A stretch of DNA of 64,000 nucleotides from Noviherbaspirillum soli (lineage in GTDB: Bacteria > Pseudomonadota > Gammaproteobacteria > Burkholderiales > Burkholderiaceae_D), in assembly GCF_015352955.1 (NCBI RefSeq), contig NZ_JACYOX010000001.1, positions 124,001-188,000 on the forward strand, given 5' to 3'. Both the position numbers and the translations under genes were made by a program. Of the stretch, positions 18,720-27,660 are shown in pieces. Each line of letters begins with the position of its first letter. The first letter of the stretch is position 1. The notes under the pieces are model-generated. The model saw nothing but the letters and a program-made list of their open reading frames with translations, was not told where the DNA came from and did not search any database.

Positions 18720-21434
18720 TCAGGCGCCGTCCGCGACGGGATGGATGCCTGCCTGCGTGAAGGCGCCGCGCATCAGTGCCTCCATCGCCTCCGGCGGCAA
18801 TGGCCGGGAAATGTAATAGCCTTGCACCTCGTCACAGGCAAGCTCGCGCAGCAGGCGCAGCTCCTCCTCGGTTTCCACGCCCTCGGCCACCACGCTCATG
18901 TCGAGCACATGGGCCATCGACACGATGGCGCGGAAAAAGGCAATGCCCTGCGCGCCGGCACTCAGCTGCGATGTGAATGCGCGGTCGACCTTGAGCACGT
19001 CGAGGTCGAGCTGCTGCAGTTGCGACAGCGATGAATAGCCGGTGCCGAAATCATCCACCAGCAGCCGCACGCCCAGCGCCTTGATCGCGGCCAGCTGCTC
19101 CGCCACCGGGCGGTCGGTGGCCAGCATGCAGGACTCGGTCAGCTCCACTTCCAGCAGCGCCGCTTCGATCCGGTGCCGTGCCATGCAGTCGGCCAGCATC
19201 GCCGCCACGTCGCCCTGGTTGAACTGCTGGGCCGAGACATTGATCGACACCGGCACCGGCGGCAGACCCCGCCGTTGCCATGCGCCCAGTTGGGCGCACA
19301 CCTTGTCGGCCACCTGCTCGCCCAGCGTCAGGATCAGCCCCATGGACTCGGCCACCGGGATGAACTCCAGCGGCGGCACCATGCCGCGCTGCGGATGCGC
19401 CCAGCGCACCAGCGCTTCCATGCTGCGCAGCGCGCCGGTGAAAGTGTCGACGCGCGGCTGGTAATGCACCACGAACTGGTCGCCCTCGATCGCATCGCGC
19501 AGCGCCTGCTCCAAGGCCAGCCGTTGCACCAGGCTGGCGGACAGGTCCGCATGATAAAACCGGAACTGCCCCTTGCCGCTGGCCTTGACGTCATACATCG
19601 CAATGTCGGCATGCTTGATCAGCGTCTCGGCGTCCTCGCCGTCGGCGGGATACATGCTGATGCCGATCGACGCATGCACCGCGTGCCGGCTGCCATCGGC
19701 GAGCACGAAAGGCGTCGCCAGCGCCTCCACCACCCGCGCGGTGATGGCTTCGGCCTGTTCGGCGCTGCCGATCTGCTCCAGTATCACAGTGAATTCGTCG
19801 CCGCCCAGGCGCACGCCATGGTCGCCGGGACGCAGCGCGCCGCGCAGCCGCAGCGCCGTCATGCGCAGCAGCTGGTCGCCGGCCGCATGGCCCAGGGTAT
19901 TGTTGATGTTCTTGAAGTCATCGAGGTCGAAGAACAGCAGGGCCAGCATGCCGCCGCTGGCCTGTGCCCTTGCCAGCATCTGCGGCATGGTCTGCATCAG
20001 CCAGTGCCGGTTGTGCAGCGTGGTCAGCGCATCCTCATTGGCCATGCGGGCCAGCTGCTCGGCATGCGCGCGCACGTCGGAGATGTCGCGCACCGTCATT
20101 GCCAGCGCATCCCCGGACCGGACCAGCCTGCGGTGCAGCCACAATGGCCGGTCGCGCCCGACGGCGCTGAGCTGGAATTCATCCTCGTGGAAATCGTTAT
20201 CCATCGCATGGCGGAAGATGCGCATGACTTTGTTCAGCGCAGCGCCACGGTATAGGTCGCTGAAGGACTTGCCCATCAATCCGGCGCGCGCATAGCCGAC
20301 AAAGGCCGCGCCGCGCTCGTTGCAGTCCTCGACCTGGAAGTCGATGATCTTGCCCTGGCCATTGGTCTGGCTGCGCACCATGAAGAAGCCCTCGCGGGCG
20401 CCGTCGGTCGCCAGCCGGTAGGTGTCCTTGATGCGCGCCTCGCGCTGCGCATGGGCGGCGGCGCGCAGGCAAGCCAGGGCGCCTGCGAAGCCCGCGACGA
20501 TCAGCACCATGGTCAGCGTCGTCGCATAGCGCCGGTCGGTCCGCGCGGCTTCCTCGGCAGCGATGTAGATCTTGCTGGTGGCAAGGCCGGCGGTCGCCAC
20601 CAGCGGGTAATCCGCAAGCCGCTGCCATGCCAGGATGCGCGCCGCGCCATCGGTGAACTGGCTGCCATTGACAGGCTGCACCCCGGACTCGCCTTGCGGC
20701 CTCGGCGCAGAAGCCAACAGCGCGTTGCCTGCCGGCGCGCTGTCGCTTGTCCTGGCGGCGACGAGGGCGCCGTCGGTGCGGTGCAGCGCGATGAGATCCT
20801 GGCCGCTCATGCTGGACTGGCCAAAGAAGGACAGCAGGACGGTGGGTTCGACCGCTACCAGAATGACACCATCGAAGTCGCCGCTGCGGTCGCGCAGCAC
20901 CCGGCTGAAGGCAATCACCGGACGCCCGAACGAGCGGCTGATATAGGGCTGGCTGATGAACAGGCCTGTCTCGGCACTGCCCTGATGGGCTTTGAAGTAT
21001 TCCCGGTCGGCCACGCTTTGCCGAGAAGGATTGGGCATGGTGCTCGACAGGGTGCGGCCGTTACGGTCGAACACGACCACGTAGAGCCGGGAGGAGGGCG
21101 GATACAAGCCATGGCTGGCCTGGTCTTCCAGCGAGGGACGCTGGCCTGTGTTTTCCCAGTAGTACTTCAGCGTCAACGTGATCTGGTTGATTTCGCTGAC
21201 GGTGCGCTGCAATTGCTCGGCATAGGAACGCGCGAGCGCTTGCGCATGTTGGGTCGCCCCAGCTTCGGCCAGGCTGCGCTCACGCACGGCCTTGGCGCTG
21301 ACAGTGATCCATGTCAGCGCAACGAGCACGGCGCACAGCACGGGCAAGGCGATTGCCAGGCGCGGCAATCTGTCGATCTGTGTCTTCAAGGTAAAAGGAT
21401 CTCCGGCCAGGCCAGCACAACTTGCGCTTGGCAT
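18720..21434 (-). CDS. Membrane-bound diguanylate cyclase/phosphodiesterase (sensor - PAS - GGDEF - EAL)
   Basis: A c-di-GMP turnover protein of 904 residues from ATG 21434. Order: membrane segment (about 25-45), periplasmic double-Cache-like sensor, second membrane segment (about 305-330), PAS-like region, GGDEF domain with intact RLGGDEF, then EAL domain with MEALVRW, ELTES, DDFGTGYS and VAEGVE. Both catalytic domains look complete. A TTG three codons upstream is in frame. It is flanked by a universal stress protein on the divergent side, and its ligand is unknown. Confidence 0.9.
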   Translation of the reverse strand: MPSASCAGLAGDPFTLKTQIDRLPRLAIALPVLCAVLVALTWITVSAKAVRERSLAEAGATQHAQALARSYAEQLQRTVSEINQITLTLKYYWENTGQRPSLEDQASHGLYPPSSRLYVVVFDRNGRTLSSTMPNPSRQSVADREYFKAHQGSAETGLFISQPYISRSFGRPVIAFSRVLRDRSGDFDGVILVAVEPTVLLSFFGQSSMSGQDLIALHRTDGALVAARTSDSAPAGNALLASAPRPQGESGVQPVNGSQFTDGAARILAWQRLADYPLVATAGLATSKIYIAAEEAARTDRRYATTLTMVLIVAGFAGALACLRAAAHAQREARIKDTYRLATDGAREGFFMVRSQTNGQGKIIDFQVEDCNERGAAFVGYARAGLMGKSFSDLYRGAALNKVMRIFRHAMDNDFHEDEFQLSAVGRDRPLWLHRRLVRSGDALAMTVRDISDVRAHAEQLARMANEDALTTLHNRHWLMQTMPQMLARAQASGGMLALLFFDLDDFKNINNTLGHAAGDQLLRMTALRLRGALRPGDHGVRLGGDEFTVILEQIGSAEQAEAITARVVEALATPFVLADGSRHAVHASIGISMYPADGEDAETLIKHADIAMYDVKASGKGQFRFYHADLSASLVQRLALEQALRDAIEGDQFVVHYQPRVDTFTGALRSMEALVRWAHPQRGMVPPLEFIPVAESMGLILTLGEQVADKVCAQLGAWQRRGLPPVPVSINVSAQQFNQGDVAAMLADCMARHRIEAALLEVELTESCMLATDRPVAEQLAAIKALGVRLLVDDFGTGYSSLSQLQQLDLDVLKVDRAFTSQLSAGAQGIAFFRAIVSMAHVLDMSVVAEGVETEEELRLLRELACDEVQGYYISRPLPPEAMEALMRGAFTQAGIHPVADGA

Positions 21435-21607
21435 GACCAACAATGTCGGGATTGCTGTGTTGCATCAGCCTGGAGCGCATTATTGCATCGTCGCGGCGTG
21501 GCAAACAGCACTCGGCGGTTTTTGATGTAGCGCAAGGGAAAGCGTCAGGCGGGGTTCTAGCATGGGCTGGCTTTAATGACAACCTGAAATGACCAGAGGA
21601 GAGTGCC

Positions 21608-22045
21608 ATGTTCAAACATCTGCTGGTGCCTACGGACGGCTCGCCGCTGTCTGCCAAGGCTGTGCAGGCGGCCGTCGGTTTCGCCAAGGAGGCCGGTGCC
21701 CGCATCACCACGGTGTCGGTGGCGGAACCGTTTCCGTATTCCGCCCTGTCCGAGTCCGCCTTTCTGCCCGACCAGACACGGTACGAAAAGCAGATGCAGG
21801 ACCAGGCGCGCCGTCATGTGGATGAGGTGGCCGAAGCGGCCCGCGACGCGGGCGTGCCGTGTGATACCCGGGTGGCGCTGTCGTTCAGTCCTTACGAGGA
21901 AATCGTGCGCCTGGCCGACGAACTTGGGTGTGACGCGATCTTCATGGCTTCCCATGGCCGCAAGGGCGTCAACCGGCTGTTCGTGGGTAGCGAAACCCAG
22001 AAAGTGCTGGCGCACAGCACCTTGCCAGTGATGGTGTTCCGATGA
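21608..22045 (+). CDS. Universal stress protein, UspA family
   Basis: A 145-residue single-domain cytoplasmic protein starting MFKHLLVPTDGSPLS and ending with the ATP-binding signature SHGRKGVNRLFVGSETQKVL. The G-x2-G-x9-G-S/T pattern is present, so nucleotide binding is likely. A GAGGAG ribosome-binding site precedes the ATG. Its stop overlaps the start of the hemerythrin gene as ATGA, so the two are translationally coupled. Confidence 0.94.
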   Translation: MFKHLLVPTDGSPLSAKAVQAAVGFAKEAGARITTVSVAEPFPYSALSESAFLPDQTRYEKQMQDQARRHVDEVAEAARDAGVPCDTRVALSFSPYEEIVRLADELGCDAIFMASHGRKGVNRLFVGSETQKVLAHSTLPVMVFR

Positions 22046-22452
22046 CTGCGGCGACTTCCAGCAAAGGCCATTGGGCGCCACGCCTGACCCTGGGGCTGCC
22101 GGCGGTGGATACCGCCCACCGCGACCTGCTCAACGAACTGGCCAGGCTCGCCGACATGGCCGATGCCGAATTCCCGGAAAGCTATGCGCGGTTCGTCGCC
22201 CAGGTGGAGAAGGACTTCCGCGAGGAAGAAGACCTGATGGAAGCCAGCAACTTCTCCGGCCTGCCCAGCCATCGCGAACAGCATGCCAGGGTGCTGGGCG
22301 GACTGCACCATGTGGCCCGTCAGGTCATGGCGGGGGACCTCGCACCGGGGCGGGAAGTGGTCGCGCTGATGCCCGGCTGGTTCCTGCTTCATATCGAAAC
22401 CATGGATAGCACAATGGCGCTTTGGACGCAGGGCGAGCAGGCGAGCGTCTGA
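22042..22452 (+). CDS. Hemerythrin-like protein
   Basis: A 136-residue protein with the diiron ligand pattern of bacteriohemerythrins: His in VDTAHRDLL, Glu in FREEEDLME, paired His in SHREQHARV, and H-x4-D in LLHIETMD. The domain could bind oxygen or iron. It overlaps the UspA gene by 4 bases, which suggests a shared role in oxygen or redox stress. Compared with classical bacteriohemerythrin the length and spacing are normal. Confidence 0.9.
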   Translation: MTAATSSKGHWAPRLTLGLPAVDTAHRDLLNELARLADMADAEFPESYARFVAQVEKDFREEEDLMEASNFSGLPSHREQHARVLGGLHHVARQVMAGDLAPGREVVALMPGWFLLHIETMDSTMALWTQGEQASV

Positions 22453-22481
22453 TCACTCTGCCGCGTTGCGCCTGGTTGGCA

Positions 22482-22513
22482 ATAGGCTGCGCCCTTGCGG
22501 GCGCAGCCTATTT
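22482..22513. terminator. Bidirectional hairpin between hemerythrin and Mur-ligase-like genes
   Basis: AATAGGCTGCGCCC pairs perfectly with GGGCGCAGCCTATT around TTGC. It sits between two convergent genes and touches the stop of the minus-strand gene. Confidence 0.8.
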
Positions 22514-24343
22514 CACTTGCCCTGCAACGGTTTGCGCAGCCTCCGGATAAAGCGGACGCAGCACCGCAACCAGGTCATCCAATGACCCGCCGCAGGTAAA
22601 CACCAGCATGTCGCCCGCCTGGCAACGGGCCAGCATCCGCGCAAGTGCCTGCCTGACATCCGGTTCGGCGTCGCTCCAGCCGGCACCCGCTTGCCGTGCC
22701 CCGGCCAGCAGGCGGCTCGCGGTCTCGCCCCGCGGCCGTCCGCGTGGCTCGGCTTCGTAGACCAGCAATTCATCGAAACCCGCGCCGCAGATGCGGCCGA
22801 TGTCGGCCAGGTCGCAATCGCGGCGGTCGCCCGGCACGGTGATCACGGCCCGCAGCCTTCCGCTGCACAGCGAGCGCGCCATCGTCACGAGGCTGGCACA
22901 GGCCGCGCTGTTGTGGGCGTAGTCGACCAGGATGGCGATGCCGCCCGCCTCGAACAGGTTGGCGCGCAGCGGATTGCCGGTCGCGTCCGAGACGAAGCTT
23001 GACAGCGCTGCCACCGCCAGTTCCGGCGCACGCCCGGCGCCGATGAGCGCCGCCGTGGCCGCCATGGCATTGGCGACGTTATGCATCGCATGGCCGCCGA
23101 GCGCGGCAGGCATGGCCGTGACCTCGATCAGTGAACGGTGCTGCCCGTGGCTGGCCAGCATCATGCGGCCGTCTTTCAGATACACGCCGCGGCCACCCCG
23201 CGCCAGATGGCGCAGCAGCACGGGCGCCGCATGATCCATCGAAAAGTAGATCGCCTCGACGCCGCGTCCCAGCCGGGCACGCATCGCCACGCAGTGCGCA
23301 TCCTCCGCGTTCAGCACGGCCGCCCGGCGCGCCGCACGGGCCACCACCGATTTCACTTCCGCCAGCTCGGCCACGCTGTGCACGCCGTCCATGCCGAGAT
23401 GATCGGCGCTGACATTGAGCATCACGGCCACATCACAGCGATCGAAACCGAGGCCGCGCTTGAGCAGCCCGCCGCGCGCCGTTTCCAGCACCGCGACCTC
23501 GGCTCGCGCGGCTTCCAGCACCATGCGCGCCGACCAGTAACCGGTGCAGTCGCCCTCGTCGACCTGCTGGCCGCCGATGTATATGCCTTCGGTAGTGGCA
23601 ATGCCCGCGCGCAGCCCGGCGAGCGTGAACGCATGCCCGATCATGCGCGTGGTGGTGGTCTTGCCATTGGTGCCGGCAATGGCAATGACGGGAATGCGGC
23701 CGTCGCTGCCAGGTGCAAACAGCGTGCCAAGCAGGGCGCCGGCTGCCTGCCTTGCCGGTTCTGCGGCCATGCGGTCGAGCTCGGTGGCGTCGGCCGCATG
23801 AAGCCGCTGCTGCCTGTTTCCCCAGCCAAGCCGGCAAAGCGGTTCCGGCCCCGAGAGCGGCTGCAACGGGATCCGCCGCGCCAGTGCCGCCCTCGCGATG
23901 GCCGCCGCGCCGGGTCCTGGCGCATGCTGTTGCGCAAGCAGGCGCAGGCTGGCCAATGCCGCTTCGGCATCGACCGCCTGGCCTTGCAGCAGCATTGCTG
24001 TAAGTTGCATCGACTGTTCCAGCGCGCTTTCGGCAAGCGCTTCGATCTGATAGCCCAATGCAAGCCGATAGCGGTGCGGCAAGCCATGCTCCCGGCGTAC
24101 GGTCCAGAAGCCGGTCGTGCATCCGGCCGCACGCTGCAGGGACTGCGCAAGGGCGCCAGCCAGGTGGACGGCGGTAGCGTGCCGCGCCAGCGCGTGCCCG
24201 GCAAGCATTGCCAGCAGCGATGCGGCCGCCGGCGGGAGAGGCGCCGCGGGAGCGCCATCGTCGTGGTCGATCACGGCCATTAGGCAAGGCTGCCGGGCGT
24301 AACGGTTCGGGCCGCGCAGGAAGCGCAGTTCGGTCAGATTCAT
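22508..24343 (-). CDS. Cyanophycin-synthetase-like Mur ligase lacking the ATP-grasp core
   Basis: A 611-residue protein. The N-terminus (TELRFLRGPNRYARQP, then a helical segment to about residue 125) matches the CphA N-domain. Residues about 150-195 (LCRLGWGNRQQRLHAADATELD) resemble the entry of the CphA ATP-grasp domain. Then the sequence jumps to LLGTLFAPGSDGRIPVIAIAG, the usual start of the Mur domain. The Mur domain is complete: P-loop GTNGKTTTTR (about 224-233), NVSADHLGMDG, DYAHNSAAC, GDRRD. Normal CphA is near 870 residues, so the ATP-grasp catalytic core is missing in frame. It is downstream of an isoaspartyl peptidase gene. Probable role: amide ligation on a cyanophycin-type dipeptide or peptide; the substrate is unknown. 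Confidence 0.8.
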   Translation of the reverse strand: MNLTELRFLRGPNRYARQPCLMAVIDHDDGAPAAPLPPAAASLLAMLAGHALARHATAVHLAGALAQSLQRAAGCTTGFWTVRREHGLPHRYRLALGYQIEALAESALEQSMQLTAMLLQGQAVDAEAALASLRLLAQQHAPGPGAAAIARAALARRIPLQPLSGPEPLCRLGWGNRQQRLHAADATELDRMAAEPARQAAGALLGTLFAPGSDGRIPVIAIAGTNGKTTTTRMIGHAFTLAGLRAGIATTEGIYIGGQQVDEGDCTGYWSARMVLEAARAEVAVLETARGGLLKRGLGFDRCDVAVMLNVSADHLGMDGVHSVAELAEVKSVVARAARRAAVLNAEDAHCVAMRARLGRGVEAIYFSMDHAAPVLLRHLARGGRGVYLKDGRMMLASHGQHRSLIEVTAMPAALGGHAMHNVANAMAATAALIGAGRAPELAVAALSSFVSDATGNPLRANLFEAGGIAILVDYAHNSAACASLVTMARSLCSGRLRAVITVPGDRRDCDLADIGRICGAGFDELLVYEAEPRGRPRGETASRLLAGARQAGAGWSDAEPDVRQALARMLARCQAGDMLVFTCGGSLDDLVAVLRPLYPEAAQTVAGQVK

Positions 24344-24379
24344 CGGGTCCTGGCGCTGGCGCAGGCAGCGGCGTGGGCA

Positions 24380-25273
24380 TTACTCATGTTCGAGGTAATC
24401 GATCGGCATGTCGCGGTTGCTCTTGCTGCCGGCTTCGGTGCGGCTCACGGCGATCAGGCCGATGTCGACTTCTTCCGGAAAGAAATCGATGGCACGGCTC
24501 AGCGCCTTTTTCAGCGGCATGCCTTCGGCGATCCAGCTGTAGACGGTATGGGCCAGCAGGTGCCGCACGATCTGTTCGCCGATGCCGGTGGCCGCCACCG
24601 CGCCGTGCGGCCCGGCGTAGAAGCCGCTGCCGATGATGGGCGTGTCGCCGACCCGCCCAAGCAATGCCGGTGCGGTGCCGCCGGTGGAGCCGGCAACGGC
24701 GAAGTGGCCCTGGGCATCGCGCGCGACTGCGCCCACGGTGTCCCCGCCCTGGGGCGTCGGGTAGTTCCAGTATTTGCTGAATGCCTGGCTGTCGACGCCG
24801 GGCAGGGCAGGGCTGCCAGTGGCCATGCGTTCCTTCAGTTCCTGATAACGCTGGCGCGCATGCCCGCTGATCACATGCGGCTGCTGCAGGCCGACCCGCG
24901 CCGCGAAATGGTGCGCGCCTTCACCGGCCAGCAGCCAGTGCGGTGTTTCCGCCACCGAACGCGCTACCCGCACCGGGTTCCTGATTCCCCGCAGGCAGGC
25001 CACTGCCCCCAGGCGGCCGCGGGTATCCATCACCGCCGCGTCCATTTCGACCGTCGCGCCATCGAGGCCCAGCACCGAGCCGCTGCCGGCGTTGAAGCGG
25101 CCGTCGTCCTCCATCGTCACCACGGCGGCGATGGCGCCGTCCATTGCATCGCCGCTACGCATTGCCGCCATGGCGGCGTGGGCGGCGCGCACGCAACCAT
25201 CCGCATAAAGGCTGGGCGCCCCAGCGCCGCCATGCACGATTACTGCCATCCTTCCCGCATGCCCGTTCATCAT
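24380..25273 (-). CDS. Isoaspartyl peptidase / L-asparaginase (plant-type, IaaA family)
   Basis: Ntn-hydrolase of 297 residues that self-cleaves before the nucleophilic Thr in GGDTVGAVARD (about residue 179) to give alpha and beta chains. Also visible are MAVIVHGGAGAP at the start, FNAGSGSVLGLDG, and GSTGGTAPALLGRVGDTPIIGSGFYA. Family members cleave beta-aspartyl dipeptides, including beta-Asp-Arg from cyanophycin. It lies 36 bases upstream of the CphA-like ligase, which strongly suggests a joint function in beta-aspartyl peptide turnover. Confidence 0.93.
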   Translation of the reverse strand: MMNGHAGRMAVIVHGGAGAPSLYADGCVRAAHAAMAAMRSGDAMDGAIAAVVTMEDDGRFNAGSGSVLGLDGATVEMDAAVMDTRGRLGAVACLRGIRNPVRVARSVAETPHWLLAGEGAHHFAARVGLQQPHVISGHARQRYQELKERMATGSPALPGVDSQAFSKYWNYPTPQGGDTVGAVARDAQGHFAVAGSTGGTAPALLGRVGDTPIIGSGFYAGPHGAVAATGIGEQIVRHLLAHTVYSWIAEGMPLKKALSRAIDFFPEEVDIGLIAVSRTEAGSKSNRDMPIDYLEHE

Positions 25274-25619
25274 TCGTCTTTCTGGTCAAGGCATCGATTC
25301 TGGCGCATGGGGAACACTGTGTCTGTGCGATGGTTGACATAGCGGGCAAAGCTCGGTCGCCGTGTAGCCGCCATGTGCATCAACATTAAAAATGCAACTA
25401 TCGAAGGAAACCTTCTAAAAACATAGAAGCACAAAACCGCCAGCAGCAATCTAACCCACCACAACCACCCGCCATCAAGAGAGGGCCGTGGCAAGTCTGC
25501 CAGACACGATGCGTATCTTCAGCGGGGCACGGTGAGCGGTTTTCACGGGTGCCGGCAGGGCATACCCGGCGCAGGCTGTGCGGCCTGACCGGAATACCCT
25601 CCCGTTACCGCAAGCCCAA
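25274..25619. other. Intergenic region, no gene seen
   Basis: About 346 bases upstream of the isoaspartyl peptidase gene and downstream of a minus-strand secreted-protein gene. It contains a locally AT-rich stretch (about 25380-25440) that could hold the promoter of the peptidase-ligase pair. No repeat, RNA gene or convincing reading frame was recognised. Confidence 0.5.
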
Positions 25620-26075
25620 TCAGCGCATCGTCCCGCCGGTGGGGCCGCCGCCCATGCCGCCCGAACCTGCCGCACTGGAAGCGCCGCTGCCGCCGGCCGA
25701 ACCGGCCGTGCCCGAGGATTTGTTGCCGATGCCCAGCTGGCGGCTATTCCCGCTTTCCATGCCGGCCGCGCCCTGGCCGACACCGGTGGCGCCGGAACTG
25801 GAGGTGCCGGATGCGCCGGACATGCGGTCGCTGCCGTTGGTCGCGCCAGGCGTGCCGGAGGCGCTGTGCTGACGGCTGACCGAAGGTGTGCTGTCATGCC
25901 GGCTGGTGCCTTTCGGGCCGCGTTTTTCCGTCGTCGCCGCGCCATCCACCAGGCCCTTGCCAGGCGCCTCGCTGGCGTGGCCGGATGAATGGGTATCGTG
26001 GCCGCCTTGCTGGGCATGGGCGGTTCCTGCAGCCAGCAGGGCAGTCAACAGCGTGGTGATGAGTTTGCTTTTCAT
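25620..26075 (-). CDS. Secreted Ser/Gly/Ala-rich low-complexity protein
   Basis: A 151-residue product from ATG 26075, with an AGGAG ribosome-binding site and a Sec signal peptide (MKSKLITTLLTALLAAGTAHAQ). The mature chain is disordered, rich in Ser, Gly, Ala and Thr, and ends in glycine-rich GGMGGGPTGGTMR. There is no lipobox and no known domain. A similar Ser/Gly-rich secreted protein is encoded at 51460-51945. Being divergent from a KGG stress protein hints at a stress or surface role. Confidence 0.75.
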   Translation of the reverse strand: MKSKLITTLLTALLAAGTAHAQQGGHDTHSSGHASEAPGKGLVDGAATTEKRGPKGTSRHDSTPSVSRQHSASGTPGATNGSDRMSGASGTSSSGATGVGQGAAGMESGNSRQLGIGNKSSGTAGSAGGSGASSAAGSGGMGGGPTGGTMR

Positions 26076-26434
26076 GTGTGCTCCTAATGGAAAAGGGGCG
26101 CAAGGCGATGATCGCTGCGCATGCGGATTAGAAATTGGCAGCAGGCGGAGTTCAATCAACCGGCGTGCGAGGACTGTTCGGACAAGCTTTGGCTGTTTTC
26201 GCCGCGCTGCCACCGCGCGAAATGTGCATGGTGAGCCGTGGTTTCCCCGAATCCATGCACGGCGCAAGGTCGACAGTTGGGTATGCATTTCTGACAAGAG
26301 AGTCATCCTTCGTCCTATACAGCGATACACGGCCGTTCATTAGGATGAGCCAGTGCCGATGCCGTCACTGTCGATATAGCCAGTGAAGCGGGCAGTGCAT
26401 CTGACTTTCGTTGACTCTTCCAGAAAGGAACATC
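26076..26434. other. Divergent intergenic region
   Basis: About 359 bases between the start of the secreted low-complexity gene and the start of the KGG stress gene. Both promoters should lie here. A TCCTATACAG stretch near 26318-26327 is a possible -10 element for the plus-strand gene. No other structure is evident. Confidence 0.4.
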
Positions 26435-26767
26435 ATGGCTTCCAACAAGCAAGACTCCAAGCAGGGCAATCAGGGTGGCAAGCAGGGCGACCGCACCAGC
26501 ATGCGCGGCTTTGCATCGATGGACCCGAACCAGCAGCGGGCCATCGCCAGCGAAGGCGGACGGGCAGCGCACCGCAGCGGCAATGCGCATGAATTCACTT
26601 CGGAAGAGGCGCGCCGTGCCGGCAGCATGAGCCACAAGAACAGCCGCAAGAACAGCGGCAACCAAGGAAGCGCCGCCGCCGGCAACGAGGGCGGCGGCTC
26701 GACCCGTGGCGGCAGCAGCGAGCAGCATGCCGAGGCTGGCCGGCAAAGCCACAAGAACCAGAAGTAG
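26435..26767 (+). CDS. KGG-repeat general stress protein (YciG-like)
   Basis: A 110-residue hydrophilic protein containing one clear con-10/KGG motif (RGFASMDPNQQRAIASEGG at about residues 30-48) followed by degenerate copies (SEEARRAGSMSHKN and HAEAGRQSHKN). The remainder is Asn/Gly/Ser-rich and probably disordered. Such proteins are induced in stationary phase or desiccation in many bacteria. The start at 26435 follows an AAAGGAAC ribosome-binding site. A strong terminator follows. Confidence 0.85.
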   Translation: MASNKQDSKQGNQGGKQGDRTSMRGFASMDPNQQRAIASEGGRAAHRSGNAHEFTSEEARRAGSMSHKNSRKNSGNQGSAAAGNEGGGSTRGGSSEQHAEAGRQSHKNQK

Positions 26768-26784
26768 GGAAGGCTGGAAATGAG

Positions 26785-26824
26785 GAAAGAGGCGGATGCG
26801 GGCGCATCCGCCTCTTTCCTTTTG
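26785..26824. terminator. Strong hairpin between KGG gene and ClpP-like gene
   Basis: GAAAGAGGCGGATGCG (26785-26800) pairs perfectly with CGCATCCGCCTCTTTC (26803-26818), followed by CTTTTG. It lies between convergent genes and can act on both strands. Confidence 0.85.
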
Positions 26825-26861
26825 TGCCTGTGATGTTTGCTTGAACTGCTGAGGCCCGGCT

Positions 26862-27413
26862 TCAGATATTGCACAGCCTCGCGCCGGGGCGCGGGCTGAA
26901 GTCGCGGATTTCATCGACCAGGCCGGCGGCGAGCGCATCGCGGGCGGTGAGGTGCAGATCGGTATGGGCGTGGACCTGGAGCTGGGCCGGGGTGAGCTTG
27001 AGAAACCGGCGCATTACCGATTCGGTGCGGCTGTCATCGGCGCGCAAGCCCTCCACCACCACGGCAAGTTCGTCGGCAGCGATGCCCGAATGCGGCGATG
27101 CATGCGACTTGTGGATCATGAAGCGGGCCGTTTCCGATGCATAACGCCGCTCGCCGGCCAGGAACAGCGTCACGGCAATCGACGCCACCACGCCGGCGTT
27201 GTACGTGATGAAGCGCACCGGCGATGCCGACAGCACGTTATAGAGACAGATGCCGTCGCTGATATAGCCGCCGTGGGAATGCACCAGCAGATGCGCGGTG
27301 GTCACCCCATCCTGCGCCATCTGGGCCAGCGCATCGAAGACGCGCCGCACCATGGAATCGTTCACATCGCCCGACAGGGTGTACCAGGCCTCATTGCCTG
27401 CGTCTTGGGTCAT
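26862..27413 (-). CDS. Stand-alone ClpP-like serine protease
   Basis: A 183-residue ClpP/crotonase-fold protein. A complete triad can be read: Ser78 (NAGVVASIAV), His101 (RFMIHKSH) and Asp152 (HTDLHLTARDAL, aligned with the ERDxFLSAPEA segment of ClpP). The substrate-entry block LLVHSHGGYISDGICLYN is present. ATG 27413 is preceded by GAGGAGGAAG, an excellent ribosome-binding site. There is no Clp ATPase gene next to it and the sequence is well diverged from housekeeping ClpP, so it is not the clpP partner of the clpX at the window start. Confidence 0.85.
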   Translation of the reverse strand: MTQDAGNEAWYTLSGDVNDSMVRRVFDALAQMAQDGVTTAHLLVHSHGGYISDGICLYNVLSASPVRFITYNAGVVASIAVTLFLAGERRYASETARFMIHKSHASPHSGIAADELAVVVEGLRADDSRTESVMRRFLKLTPAQLQVHAHTDLHLTARDALAAGLVDEIRDFSPRPGARLCNI

Positions 27414-27660
27414 CCGCTTCCTCCTCGTCATCCGGCGCTGCAATACGCCATGCTGGTCAGAGTGCGCCGCGGCCGATTTGTTCAGCGGCGACCCGGCCAG
27501 CGCAAGGGCCCGCCTGCCGGGAGGCGTTCGCAGCAAGCCATCACGTTGCGTCTGCCGAGCCGGTTGGTCCTGGCGGTACTGGCAGCATGTTCCTGGCCTG
27601 GCTGCGCTGTCCTGCCCGCCCAGCCAGGAACATTTCTCCCGACGCTCTTATAATGCCCGG

